Source: Bradyrhizobium sp. AT1 (GTDB lineage Bacteria; Pseudomonadota; Alphaproteobacteria; Rhizobiales; Xanthobacteraceae). Taken from it: a stretch of DNA of 64,000 bases. Within the stretch, counting starts at the first letter, position 1; the number at the start of each line of letters is the position of its first letter. The position numbers and the translations under genes were made by a program. The notes under the pieces were generated by a model that was not told the origin of the DNA, searched no databases, and was given only the letters and a program-made list of their open reading frames with translations. Positions 52,155-61,102 of the stretch are shown in pieces. The stretch is from NCBI RefSeq assembly GCF_001590795.1, contig NZ_JXDL01000001.1, forward strand, positions 2,280,561-2,344,560, read 5' to 3'.

Positions 52155-52982
52155 TTAGCCTTTCACCGCGCCGAGCGTCAGTCCGGACACAAGCCAGCGC
52201 TGAACCAGGGCCGCCAGCACCAGCGGCGGCAATGCGATCAGCGTCGCCGCGGCCATGAGGGCTCCCCATTGCGTCGAGCCTTCGCCAATGAAGTTGAAGG
52301 CCGCCGCGATCAGCGTCTTGGTGTCGCCATTGGAGAGCACCAGCGCAAACAGGAAGTAGTTCCACGAGAACACGAAGGCGAGGATCGCCGAGACCGCAAT
52401 GCCCGATGCCACGAGCGGCATCGCGATGCGCCAAAGGATGCGCGTGACGCTGCATCCATCGACCTGCGCAGCTTCGAAGACGCTGCGCGGAATCGCGTCG
52501 AAGGACGGCAGCAGTACCCAGATCACGATCGGCAGTGTGATGACAGCGTGGCTGAGGATCAGTGCAGTGTAGGAGCCGATCATTCCGATCTGCCGGAACA
52601 TGACGTACCAAGGCAACAGGAACAGGGTTCCGGGCGCCATGCGCGCGGCTAGCGTCAGGATCGCCGGCCACGAAATCCGCGTCCACGAGACGGCGAAGGC
52701 GGCGGGGATTCCGAACACCAGCCCGAGCGCAGTCGAGCCGACGGTGACAACAAGGCTGTTGAGCGCGTAACTCAGGAACGGCGTGGTCTTGGTCAGTTCG
52801 ACGTAGTTCTCCAGGGTCGGCGAGAACATCAAGGTCGGCGGATAGGCGGTGACCTCGAAGGAGGGCTTGAACGAGGAGAGCACCATCCAGACCGTCGGCG
52901 CCATGATAAGCGCGCCGGCAATCACAAGCTGCAGCGTGTTGAGCCAGCGGATCCAGCGATCGGTGTTGGCGGCATCGGTCAT
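52155..52982 (-). CDS. Carbohydrate ABC transporter permease (MalG type)
   Basis: A 275-residue permease with six membrane helices. The EAA motif for ATPase contact is FEAAQVDGCSVTRILWRIAMP near residues 180-200 (EAA followed by G after two residues). It follows the other permease by 4 bp and precedes the dehydrogenase by 4 bp. It belongs to the CUT1 family, which takes up oligosaccharides and polyols. Confidence 0.93.
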   Translation of the reverse strand: MTDAANTDRWIRWLNTLQLVIAGALIMAPTVWMVLSSFKPSFEVTAYPPTLMFSPTLENYVELTKTTPFLSYALNSLVVTVGSTALGLVFGIPAAFAVSWTRISWPAILTLAARMAPGTLFLLPWYVMFRQIGMIGSYTALILSHAVITLPIVIWVLLPSFDAIPRSVFEAAQVDGCSVTRILWRIAMPLVASGIAVSAILAFVFSWNYFLFALVLSNGDTKTLIAAAFNFIGEGSTQWGALMAAATLIALPPLVLAALVQRWLVSGLTLGAVKG

Positions 52983-52986
52983 CCGA

Positions 52987-53874
52987 TCACCACGCTACTG
53001 CGCCGCGAAGGCGGTTGAAGGCGAGCACGGCCCCGAACACGATGGCGGTCAGGGTCAGCATCAGGGCGCTGGCATAGCCGATGTTGAAGAATTCGAAGCC
53101 GACCCGGAAGCCGTAGATGTTGAGTGTGTTCGACGCGTTGCCCGGGCCGCCCTGTGTCGTGATGTAGATGATGTCGAAGAAGCGCAGCAGATCGACGCTA
53201 CGCAGGATTGCAGCGGTAACGATGGTCGGCAGCAACAGCGGCAGTGTGATGCGCTGGAAGGTCTTGAACGGGGATGCGCCGTCGATCTGCGCCGCCTCGT
53301 AGACGCTCGGCGGCAGCGATTGCAGCCCGCCCAGCACGATCAGGGCGACGTAGGGCGTCCACTGCCAGCTGTCGATCAGCGCCACGGTCGGAATGACCCA
53401 GCTCGGCGAAGCCAGCCAATCCGACGGCGGCAGGCCGAACGACTGCAGGATATAGTTGGCGGCGCCAAGCGACGGATCGAGGATAACCAGCCACATCATG
53501 CCGGCCACCACAGGCGGCATCATGAAGGGGGAAATGAACAGCGAGCGCACGATCCCCGGCAGCCGCTTCGCATGGAACAGAACCAGCGCCAACCAGACGC
53601 CGAAGATGAGCTGCAGCACCAGCGACAGCACGAACAGGGCAATGGTGACCCACAATCCGTGCCAGAACTCATAGTCCGAGATCAGCTTTGAATAATTCGC
53701 GAGACCGGCAAAGGACTGCTTGCCGGTCTGGGAAAACGTTTGAAAGCCGAGCCAGATCGTATAGGCGACCGGAAACGCGATCATCGCGACCGTGAAGACC
53801 ACGGCCGGCGCCGAGAGCGCCGCCATCTCCAGCTTCTGCCGGTCCTGCGTGAGTGGCGCAGCCGTATCAGACAT
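52987..53874 (-). CDS. Carbohydrate ABC transporter permease (MalF type)
   Basis: A 295-residue permease with six membrane helices. The EAA loop is SVYEAAQIDGASPFKTFQRI near residue 195. It begins 60 bp after the binding-protein gene and is followed after 4 bp by the MalG-type gene. The first helix is near residues 22-42 (VVFTVAMIAFPVAYTIWLGF). Together with the binding protein it forms the import channel for an unidentified sugar or polyol. Confidence 0.93.
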   Translation of the reverse strand: MSDTAAPLTQDRQKLEMAALSAPAVVFTVAMIAFPVAYTIWLGFQTFSQTGKQSFAGLANYSKLISDYEFWHGLWVTIALFVLSLVLQLIFGVWLALVLFHAKRLPGIVRSLFISPFMMPPVVAGMMWLVILDPSLGAANYILQSFGLPPSDWLASPSWVIPTVALIDSWQWTPYVALIVLGGLQSLPPSVYEAAQIDGASPFKTFQRITLPLLLPTIVTAAILRSVDLLRFFDIIYITTQGGPGNASNTLNIYGFRVGFEFFNIGYASALMLTLTAIVFGAVLAFNRLRGAVAW

Positions 53875-53934
53875 GCGTTCCTGTCCTCGATCAAGTGAGA
53901 TGCCGGGTGGCGCGAGCCGCCCGGCACCGGGCGC

Positions 53935-55236
53935 TCAGTTCAGCGCGATCAGCGCATCCAACGCCTTGTCGGCATCCGCGCAGGCTTGGTCGATCGGCTT
54001 CTGCTTCAAGATCAGGTCCTGTACGGCCTGGCCGATGAACTCGCGCGACTGCGGATTGGCGACGATGGGATAGCCGACCTCGGAGGAACCCTTGGTGGCG
54101 AGCACGTCGAGCGCGGCCTGCCACTCCTTGCGCACCGGCTCCTCATCGATCCACTTGCGATATTCGGGATCGTTCGCGACCGACGGACGCGGCGGAGCAA
54201 TACCCTGAAGCGCCATCTTCTTCTGCACCTCGGGACTGGTCGCCCACTGTACGAAGTACCAGGCCGCATCCGGCTGCTTGCTGTGAGAGGACACCGCCAT
54301 GCCCCACCCGATCGTGGTCGGCACCTGGCCGGCCTCGCCTGCCGGGAACGGCAGCAGGCCGGTATCCTTCAGGCGCGCGCCGCCCTCCATCACGGTGCGC
54401 AATTCATTCGACGATTCGAACGCCATCGCGGCGCGACCGCCGCGGTATAGCGCGGAAATCTGTTGGAAGCTGTAATTGACGACGCCGGGCGGACCGAAAT
54501 CGCGCAGCAAACGGCTATAGGTGTCGAGCGCTTCCTTGCCCTTGGCCGAGCAGAGGTTCGACTTGCCATTGGCGATATAGCTGCCGCCGATGTTGTGCAG
54601 CATGTTGCTGAAGGTGTAGGCGACCGCGGGCTTTAGGCCGCGCGAGACGAACGGCGTCACGGAACTGTCGCAGGCCTTGATCTTCTCGGCCGCAGCCTCG
54701 ACGTCCTTGATCGTCTTCGGCGCATCGAGGCCGCACTTCTTGAAGATATCGGTGCGGTAGTAGAAGATCGGACCTTCGAGGTTCATCGGCATGCTGGTCA
54801 GCTTGCCGCCGAAAGTCGCCGCCTTCAGTAGCGCCTGGCTCAGGCCGGCCGATTCGTAATCCTTGGCGACGTCGTTCTTGGCCATCGCGGTGAGATCGGC
54901 ATACCAGCCGGCAGCGGCGAACTGCTCGCCTTCGCGCGACGGCAGCGTCATGTAGACATCGACCTCGTCGCTGTTCGCATTCATGACCGTGACCAGGCGC
55001 TGGCGCATCTGCTGCTCCTGATAGCCGTCGACCTTCAGGGTCATGCCGGTCAGCTTCTCAAAGTCCGCCTTGTAGGTCAGCAGCGCCTGCGAGACCGGAT
55101 TGTTGTTGGCGAGGAAAGTGACGGTCTTTCCCTTGAACTTCATCCAGTCAAAATCGGCCGCACGCGCGTGCGCGCTGGCGGCGACAATCGCGAGAACTGG
55201 TAACGCGACATGCGTCGCGAGCATCCTGGCCTTCAT
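53935..55236 (-). CDS. Sugar ABC transporter substrate-binding protein
   Basis: A 433-residue periplasmic binding protein of the family 1 (MalE/UgpB) type. The signal peptide is about residues 1-26, cutting near SAHARAADFD. Family segments include GKTVTFLANNNPVSQALLTY and WGMAVSSHSKQPDAAWYFVQW. The ATG at 55236 follows GGGAGGAGAG, a strong ribosome site, which rules out the longer frame. It is the first gene of the operon, divergent from a LacI-type regulator, and should be the most strongly translated. The ligand is unknown. Confidence 0.92.
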   Translation of the reverse strand: MKARMLATHVALPVLAIVAASAHARAADFDWMKFKGKTVTFLANNNPVSQALLTYKADFEKLTGMTLKVDGYQEQQMRQRLVTVMNANSDEVDVYMTLPSREGEQFAAAGWYADLTAMAKNDVAKDYESAGLSQALLKAATFGGKLTSMPMNLEGPIFYYRTDIFKKCGLDAPKTIKDVEAAAEKIKACDSSVTPFVSRGLKPAVAYTFSNMLHNIGGSYIANGKSNLCSAKGKEALDTYSRLLRDFGPPGVVNYSFQQISALYRGGRAAMAFESSNELRTVMEGGARLKDTGLLPFPAGEAGQVPTTIGWGMAVSSHSKQPDAAWYFVQWATSPEVQKKMALQGIAPPRPSVANDPEYRKWIDEEPVRKEWQAALDVLATKGSSEVGYPIVANPQSREFIGQAVQDLILKQKPIDQACADADKALDALIALN

Positions 55237-55302
55237 CGAACTCTCCTCCCGGCTAGTCGCCTTAAGCTGGCAGACCATTTTTAAGCATCGTCGAGCACAT
55301 TC

Positions 55303-55316
55303 TGAAAACGGTTACA
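55303..55316. promoter_or_regulatory. Half-matching LacI-type operator before ABC operon
   Basis: TGAAAACGGTTACA keeps the right half GTTACA of the palindrome at 55414 and an AAC-like left half with one extra base. It lies 67 bp before the binding-protein start, so repressor binding here could block the ABC operon. Confidence 0.4.
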
Positions 55317-55413
55317 AAATAGACCTCCGGGCAGCCGTGTCAAGCGATGGACAGATCACGCATTTTCCTACAAATTAGCGTTTGATCGGCCACCATTCGC
55401 GGAACAACCGCGG

Positions 55414-55429
55414 GATGTAACGTTACATC
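55414..55429. promoter_or_regulatory. LacI-type operator, perfect 16-bp palindrome
   Basis: GATGTAACGTTACATC is a perfect inverted repeat with the central CG typical of LacI/GalR operators. It ends 1 bp before the regulator's ATG, which suggests autoregulation and control of the divergent ABC operon. Confidence 0.7.
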
Positions 55430-55430
55430 A

Positions 55431-56471
55431 ATGAGATTGACCAACGCCAAGTCCGTCAAGCAGGGCATCCGCGCCGTCGCGGCTCGCGCTGGTGTTTCAA
55501 CCGCATCGGTATCGCGCGCCCTCAACAATCCCGATGCGGTAAGCCCGTCCCTGCGTGCGCGGATCGAACAGGCCATTGACGCGCTCGGCTACATCCCGCA
55601 TGCGCCTGCGCGCATGCTGTCGTCGCGCCGTTCGCGCACCCTCGGCGCGATCGTGCCGACGATCGACAACACGATGTTTGCGCGCGGCATCGCCTCGCTC
55701 CAGCAATATCTGTCCTCCGTTGGATACATGCTGTTCCTCACCACGAGCGGATATGATCTCGATGTCGAATTGCAGCAGGCGCGCAATCTGATCAGCCGCG
55801 GCGTCGACGGCCTGGTACTGCGCGGCGATTGCCACCACGAGGCCTTGCGCAAGCTTCTCGCCGACAACGCGGTACCCTTCATCAATGTCGGCATCTACCA
55901 GCCTGACAGACCCTACCCTTGCGTCGGAACCGACAACGAAGCCGCAGCCCACCGCGCCGCCGCGCACGTCATTGAGCTCGGTCACCGCCGCATCGGCATC
56001 GTCTCGGCACTCCAGCGCAACAATGATCGCGCGAGCGCCCGCGTCGCCGGCTTTCGCCGAGCGCTGGCGGAGAACGGCCTTGAGCTGCCGCCGCAATGGC
56101 ACGTCGAAGTGCCCTATACGCTGGACGATGCGCGCGAGGCGGCACGATATCTCCTCAATCTCAAGGATCGCCCAACGGCCGTGGTGTGCGGCAACGACGT
56201 CATCGCCTACGGCGTGCTGCTCGAGGCGGAGCGCGACGGGTTTTCCGTGCCGCGGGACCTGTCGGTGGTCGGCTTCGACGACCTCGACTGGAGCCGCCAT
56301 TTGCGCCCCAGCCTCACCACCATCCACGTTCCAACCGGTGAGACCTGGCAGCGTGCCGGCGAATATCTGGTGCGCAGTCTTGCCGGCGAACAGACCATCA
56401 TGCATCGCGAGATCGACTTCTCGCTGGTGGTTCGCGAATCGACGGCACCGCCTCCAAAATCTCTGACGTGA
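55431..56471 (+). CDS. LacI/GalR-family transcriptional regulator
   Basis: A 346-residue regulator. The N-terminal helix-turn-helix is IRAVAARAGVSTASVSRALN near residues 13-32 with the following hinge motif ARMLSSRRSRTLGAIVP. The rest is a periplasmic-binding-protein-like sensor domain, with FDDLDWSRHLRPSLTTIHVP near the end typical of the family. The start is preceded by the operator itself, with no strong ribosome site visible. It is divergent from the sugar ABC operon and is followed by an SDR gene after 9 bp. The inducer is likely the imported sugar. Confidence 0.92.
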   Translation: MRLTNAKSVKQGIRAVAARAGVSTASVSRALNNPDAVSPSLRARIEQAIDALGYIPHAPARMLSSRRSRTLGAIVPTIDNTMFARGIASLQQYLSSVGYMLFLTTSGYDLDVELQQARNLISRGVDGLVLRGDCHHEALRKLLADNAVPFINVGIYQPDRPYPCVGTDNEAAAHRAAAHVIELGHRRIGIVSALQRNNDRASARVAGFRRALAENGLELPPQWHVEVPYTLDDAREAARYLLNLKDRPTAVVCGNDVIAYGVLLEAERDGFSVPRDLSVVGFDDLDWSRHLRPSLTTIHVPTGETWQRAGEYLVRSLAGEQTIMHREIDFSLVVRESTAPPPKSLT

Positions 56472-56480
56472 GGTCTTGCG

Positions 56481-57215
56481 ATGAGTTCGAACTTCTCCCT
56501 TGCACCAGGCTTTCACGCCGTCGTGATCGGCGGCGCGGGGGACATTGGTGCCGCCATCAGCAATCAGTTTTGCGATCTCGGCGCGACAGTCACCGCAACG
56601 GGCGCAAACGAGACGGATCTGGCCCGCACGCTGCTGAAGGCGCGTGCCGGACTGACGCTCGCGACGCTTGATGTCACCGACGACGCGGCCGTCACGGCCT
56701 TCGCCCGCCGGCACCAACGCGTCGATGCACTCGTCAATTGCGCTGGGATCCTGGCGCGCGACAAGGAGTTCGAGATCGAGACCTTCATGAAGGTTCTTGA
56801 CGTCAATCTCACCGGCACGTTCCGTACCTGCATGGCATTCCGCCCCTTGCTAGCCGCAACAGCGGGCTCCGTCGTCAACATTGCCTCCATGAATGCCACG
56901 CTGGCGCTCCCGCGAATTCCGGCTTATTGCGCCAGCAAGGGCGGCGTCGTGATGCTGACCAAGGCGCTGGCCCTCGCCTGGGCGGAGGACGACATCCGCG
57001 TCAATGCCGTTGCGCCCGGTTACATCGAGACGGCCATCAATGCCGCGGGCCGTGCCGATCGCGCCCACTATCAGCGCATCGCCGACCGCACCGCATTCAA
57101 GCGGTGGGGACAGCCTGACGACATCGCCGGCGCGGTCGCCTTCCTTTGCATGCCGGCGTCGCGATACGCGACCGGGACGGTCGTCGCGGTGGACGGAGGA
57201 TTCCTCGCAGGATGA
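56481..57215 (+). CDS. Short-chain dehydrogenase/reductase
   Basis: A 244-residue SDR. The NAD(P) motif is [13 protein letters not shown] near residues 15-27 (GGxGxxG variant), the NCAGI motif is near residue 88, the catalytic Ser is in [11 protein letters not shown] and the Tyr-x3-Lys is YCASK near residue 152. It is 9 bp after the lacI-type gene, so it is controlled with it. It probably acts on a sugar or sugar acid of the same pathway. It is convergent with the ureidoglycine gene. Confidence 0.9.
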   Translation: MSSNFSLAPGFHAVVIGGAGDIGAAISNQFCDLGATVTATGANETDLARTLLKARAGLTLATLDVTDDAAVTAFARRHQRVDALVNCAGILARDKEFEIETFMKVLDVNLTGTFRTCMAFRPLLAATAGSVVNIASMNATLALPRIPAYCASKGGVVMLTKALALAWAEDDIRVNAVAPGYIETAINAAGRADRAHYQRIADRTAFKRWGQPDDIAGAVAFLCMPASRYATGTVVAVDGGFLAG

Positions 57216-57290
57216 ACCTCGGCTGTGCGCACGACACTGCAGAGCATCTTTGCGTCGTCCCGCCCCCCGAAGCTCGCACCGCGCTCCACA

Positions 57291-58133
57291 CTAAATCAAC
57301 GGAGGTCCCTGCCGCAGATTCATGTGGCGGTTAACATCCTTGTAAAGCAGATAGCGGAAGCGGCCGGGGCCTCCCGCGTAGCACGCTTGCGGGCAGAAGG
57401 CCCGGAGCCACATGTAGTCTCCGGCCTCGACCTCCACCCAGTCCCGATTGAGACGATAAACCGCCTTGCCCTCGAGCACGTACAACCCGTGCTCCATGAC
57501 ATGCGTCTCCGCGAACGGGATCGTGGCGCCCGGCTCGAACGTCACGATGTTCAGGTGCATGTCATGACGCATGTCGGCCGGATCGATGAAGCGTGTAGTT
57601 GCCCATTTCCCCTCCGTGCCCGGCATCGCCACGCGGTCGATCGCGTCCTCGTTGGTCGTGAACGCCTCTGGCGCGGCCAACCCGGGCACGCGCTGGTACA
57701 GCTTGCGAATCCAGTGAACCTGCGCAGGGCCCTCGCCGCGGTTGCGAATGCGCCAGGCGCAGCCGGGCGGCACATAGGCGAAGCTGCCGGGCCTCAGCTC
57801 ACTTTCTCGATCTGCCAGATTGAGACTCAGCTTGCCGCCCACGACGAACAGCGCTCCTTCGGCATCGTCGTCCGGCTCCGGCATGTCGCTGCCTCCACCC
57901 GGCGCGATCTCCATGAGATAATGGGAGAACGTCTCGGCGAAGCCGGACAGCGGTCGCGCCAACACCCAGACGCGCGTGTCATTCCAATGCGGCAAGTGGC
58001 TGACGACGATATCGCGTTGCACGCCGCTGGGGATGACCGCGTATGCGTTCGTGAAGACCGCCCGGCCACTCAGGAGGTCGGTCTGCGGCGGAAGGCCGCC
58101 CCGCGGGATGTGATAGGTCTGCGACATCATCAA
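57291..58133 (-). CDS. (S)-ureidoglycine aminohydrolase
   Basis: A 280-residue bicupin of the UGlyAH/AllE (YlbA) family. The second cupin has the manganese-binding pattern FEPGATIPFAETHVMEHGLY and the later WLRAFCPQACYAG with the final Gln. It converts (S)-ureidoglycine to (S)-ureidoglycolate plus ammonia in allantoin breakdown. Three ATG codons stand in tandem at the start; the first is annotated. It follows the ureidoglycolate lyase gene by 12 bp, giving consecutive steps of one pathway, which makes the call strong. Confidence 0.9.
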   Translation of the reverse strand: MMMSQTYHIPRGGLPPQTDLLSGRAVFTNAYAVIPSGVQRDIVVSHLPHWNDTRVWVLARPLSGFAETFSHYLMEIAPGGGSDMPEPDDDAEGALFVVGGKLSLNLADRESELRPGSFAYVPPGCAWRIRNRGEGPAQVHWIRKLYQRVPGLAAPEAFTTNEDAIDRVAMPGTEGKWATTRFIDPADMRHDMHLNIVTFEPGATIPFAETHVMEHGLYVLEGKAVYRLNRDWVEVEAGDYMWLRAFCPQACYAGGPGRFRYLLYKDVNRHMNLRQGPPLI

Positions 58134-58145
58134 GCCTCGTGAAAG

Positions 58146-58652
58146 TTACCGGTGCGATGCGATCGACCCGAGGTCGAGCTGCATCTCCTGGCTCAGCCAA
58201 TATTCTTCGAGATTATCGCCGTCCCCGCTCCGGTCGACAACGAGGAACGGGCTGGCGTCCTCGCGAACCAGCAGCGGATGGTGCCAGCAGTTCCGGGCAT
58301 AGTTCACCCCCTGGCGGCCATTTGCCGCGAACGCCCGATAGCTCGTGCGCACCAGCGGGTCGGCGCAAACGACGACCAGCCAGTCCGCTCCGTTCAAGGG
58401 CATGAACAGCTGGCTTCCGAGCGGATGGCGCTCCATCAGGCGGATGGCGATCGGCGCCGGCCGCACCGAGGCGACGAACCAGCTGATGTTGACCCGTCCA
58501 CCTTCCGCGGCGACATCGATCTTGGCGAGCCCATTGTAGCGCTCGGCAAATCCCTGGTTGATCGACAGCGGTGTCATCCCCTCCGTTTCGACCACGTCTC
58601 CGAACGGAGCGAATGCCTGCTTCGTCAACGGTTCGATCGAGAGTGTCACCAT
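58146..58652 (-). CDS. allA: Ureidoglycolate lyase
   Basis: A 168-residue AllA-family lyase that splits ureidoglycolate into glyoxylate and urea. Conserved segments are QAFAPFGDVVETEG, MERHPLGSQLFMPLNGADWL and ARNCWHHPLLV with the two His. The ATG at 58652 has GAGG ahead of it; a TTG 12 bp upstream is less likely. It lies 24 bp after the dctA-type gene and 12 bp before the UGlyAH gene, so the three form one operon. Confidence 0.92.
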   Translation of the reverse strand: MVTLSIEPLTKQAFAPFGDVVETEGMTPLSINQGFAERYNGLAKIDVAAEGGRVNISWFVASVRPAPIAIRLMERHPLGSQLFMPLNGADWLVVVCADPLVRTSYRAFAANGRQGVNYARNCWHHPLLVREDASPFLVVDRSGDGDNLEEYWLSQEMQLDLGSIASHR

Positions 58653-58676
58653 CGTCAACCTCAAATGCCTCCGCGT

Positions 58677-60011
58677 TCAAAGGGTCTGCAGACCGGCGAC
58701 GGGAGCCTCCGCACCGGCTGGATCGGCCCGCAGATTATCGCCTGAGGGATCGATCTCGCCGTTCAGGATACGGTGCGCCTTGGCGTGGTCGAGGTCTCCC
58801 TCCCAGGAGGCGACGACCACCGCCGCAACGCAGTTACCCACATAGTTGCCGAGCGCGCGGGCAATGCCGATGAACCAGTCCACCGACAAGATGAGCACCA
58901 GTCCGATCGCCGGGATGGCGGGAATGGCGGCCAGGGTCGCAGCAAGGACGACGATGGCCGAGCCCGGAACGCCATGGGCACCTTTGGAGGTCAACAACGC
59001 AACGCCGAGGATAGCCAGGAGATCGCCCATGGCAAGCGGCGTGTTCGTCGCCTGTGCAATGAAGACGGCCGCCAGGGTCAGGTAGATCGAGAACGCATCC
59101 AGATTGAACGAGTACCCGGTCGGGATCACCAGGCCGACGGTCGATCGCTTGATCCCGAGCAGTTCGAGCTTTCGCATGGTCTGCGGCAGCACGCTGTCGC
59201 CGGCGGCCGTCCCGAGCACGATCAACAGCTCTTCGCGCAGATAGGCCAGCAACTTGAACAGGCTGAAGCCGGAGAGTCGCATGATCGCGCCGAGAACGAC
59301 GACCACGAACAGCACCACCGCCAGATAGAACAGGGCAACGAGGCCGCCAAGCTGCTTGAGCGAACCGATGCCGTATTTCCCCACCGTGAAGGCGATCGCG
59401 CCGAACACGCCGATCGGCGCGAGCCGGACGACGAAGTTCATCATTTTGAAGATGATCTCATTCACCCGCTCGACGAAATCGACGACCGGCCTCGCACGCT
59501 CGCCGCACAGCGACACGGCACAGCCGAACATGATCGAGACGATCAGGACCTGCAGAACGTCGCCGGAGCTGAAAGCGCCGACGAGCGTAGTCGGAATGAG
59601 CTTCATCAGGAATTCGGAGACGCCGCCGCCGGAGACCTGGGCCGCCGTCTGGTTGAACCCGCTGAGGGCCTTGGCGTCCAGCGTGCTGGGGTCGATGTTC
59701 ATTCCGGCGCCCGGCTGGAAATAGTAGGCGAGCGCGACGCCGAACACCAAGGCGATGGTGGTGACGATCTCGAAATAGAGCAGCGATCGAATGCCGACCC
59801 TTCCGACCTTCGTCAGGTCGCCGGCCGCTGCAATCCCGTGCACCACGACGCAGAACACGATCACGGGCACCAGCATCTTGATGAGCTTGATGAAGCCGTC
59901 ACCCAGCGGCTTCATCTGCAACGCGATGTCCGGATTGGCGACGCCGAGCGCAATGCCGGCGGCGAGTGCGACGACGACCTGGAAGAAAAGTGATTTGAAG
60001 ATTTTGGGCAT
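58677..60011 (-). CDS. dctA: DctA-type C4-dicarboxylate:cation symporter
   Basis: A 444-residue transporter of the DAACS family. It has about eight helices and two re-entrant loops. The signature SFNLDAFSIYLTLAAVFIAQ and the earlier GTAAGDSVLPQTMRKLELLG are those of DctA. The frame extends upstream, but the ATG at 60011 follows GAGGAAA and starts the conserved MPKIFKSLFFQVVV. DctA imports succinate, fumarate and malate. Here it precedes two ureide genes, so it may carry a ureide-related or other carboxylate instead. No sigma-54/DctD promoter was seen. Confidence 0.88.
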   Translation of the reverse strand: MPKIFKSLFFQVVVALAAGIALGVANPDIALQMKPLGDGFIKLIKMLVPVIVFCVVVHGIAAAGDLTKVGRVGIRSLLYFEIVTTIALVFGVALAYYFQPGAGMNIDPSTLDAKALSGFNQTAAQVSGGGVSEFLMKLIPTTLVGAFSSGDVLQVLIVSIMFGCAVSLCGERARPVVDFVERVNEIIFKMMNFVVRLAPIGVFGAIAFTVGKYGIGSLKQLGGLVALFYLAVVLFVVVVLGAIMRLSGFSLFKLLAYLREELLIVLGTAAGDSVLPQTMRKLELLGIKRSTVGLVIPTGYSFNLDAFSIYLTLAAVFIAQATNTPLAMGDLLAILGVALLTSKGAHGVPGSAIVVLAATLAAIPAIPAIGLVLILSVDWFIGIARALGNYVGNCVAAVVVASWEGDLDHAKAHRILNGEIDPSGDNLRADPAGAEAPVAGLQTL

Positions 60012-60205
60012 GGCTTTCCTCGCTCGCTGGGCTTCCATCTGGCTTGGTCGGCCGGAGCCTTTCGCCATTGTTGTCGTTGGCGGCGAGGTCGCCGCGTACG
60101 GAGCCATTGGTCGCGGCGGACGCAGGAAGGCTCCATCGGCCATTCGTTGACCAGGTGCGACATCAAGTCCAATATATAGAGCGACACGATTGATAGGTTT
60201 TCGCT

Positions 60206-61102
60206 ATGGATCTCCGCCAGCTCCGGTACTTCATCGCGGTTGCCGAGGAGCGCAGCTTCACGCTCGCCGCCCGGCGGCTGAACCTGTCGCAGCCGCCGCT
60301 CAGTCAGCACATCCAGACCCTCGAGGCCGAGCTCGGGACCCAACTGCTCTACCGGACCAGCCGCAGGGTCGAGCTAACCCAGGCCGGCGAAGCCATGCTG
60401 GCGCGGGGACGCGCCATCCTGCAACAAGCCAAGGCCGCGGAGGACGAGGTTCGCTCGATCGGCGCCGGCCTGATCGGAACGCTGGATGTCGGGGCGACCG
60501 GCTCCATTCTGCGCGGCCGTCTCGCAGAGCTGCTCGCCGCGTACCGGGAGGTCGCTCCTCGGGTCAAGATGACGGTGCATGAGCAGGCGCCCGCGCTGCA
60601 GATCGCGGCGCTTCTCGGCCGCACCACCAACATCTGCCTCATTCGCGGCATTCCAGCCGAGCGCGACCTGACCAGCAAGCTCGCATGGCGGGAAGAGGTC
60701 GTTCTCGCGATGCCCCGCACGCATCGGCTGGCGCGCCGCAAGCGCATCGCCCTCGGTGACCTGGCATCGGAGGATCACGTCGTCCTCGATCCCAACAGCT
60801 CCGACTTCGCGCGGTACGTGCAGACATGCTGCGTCGATGCCGGCTTCCTGCCAAGAGTGTCCCAGCAGGTCGTCGACGCCCAGTCGATCCCGAGCTTGAT
60901 TGCCGCCGGTTTCGGCGTGGCGCTCGTGCCGCAGGCGATCGCGCGCTTCACGACAGCCGACATCGTCTTCCGCCCGATCAGGCCCTCGCCGCCCACGGCC
61001 GACGTGTTCCTGGTGTTCAGAGCGGACGAGACGTCGATGGTGGTGCACAATTTCGTCAAGCTCGCGCTCCGGTATCTGAATCAGCGCAAGGGTGTGGGCT
61101 AG
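60206..61102 (+). CDS. LysR-family transcriptional regulator
   Basis: A 298-residue LysR regulator. The winged HTH covers residues 1-60: MDLRQLRYFIAVAEERSFTL, then ARRLNLSQPPLSQHIQTLE. A substrate-binding domain follows from about residue 90. It diverges from the dctA-allA-UGlyAH operon across 194 bp, the usual arrangement for a LysR regulator and its target. The effector is unknown; allantoin-pathway intermediates or dicarboxylates are likely. Confidence 0.92.
   Translation: MDLRQLRYFIAVAEERSFTLAARRLNLSQPPLSQHIQTLEAELGTQLLYRTSRRVELTQAGEAMLARGRAILQQAKAAEDEVRSIGAGLIGTLDVGATGSILRGRLAELLAAYREVAPRVKMTVHEQAPALQIAALLGRTTNICLIRGIPAERDLTSKLAWREEVVLAMPRTHRLARRKRIALGDLASEDHVVLDPNSSDFARYVQTCCVDAGFLPRVSQQVVDAQSIPSLIAAGFGVALVPQAIARFTTADIVFRPIRPSPPTADVFLVFRADETSMVVHNFVKLALRYLNQRKGVG

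Noticed and set aside
60012..60205. A sigma-54/DctD-type promoter for the dctA-like gene
   Set aside because: No minus-strand element with a convincing TTGGCAC/TTGC pair was found in the gap; control by the divergent LysR gene is more likely.
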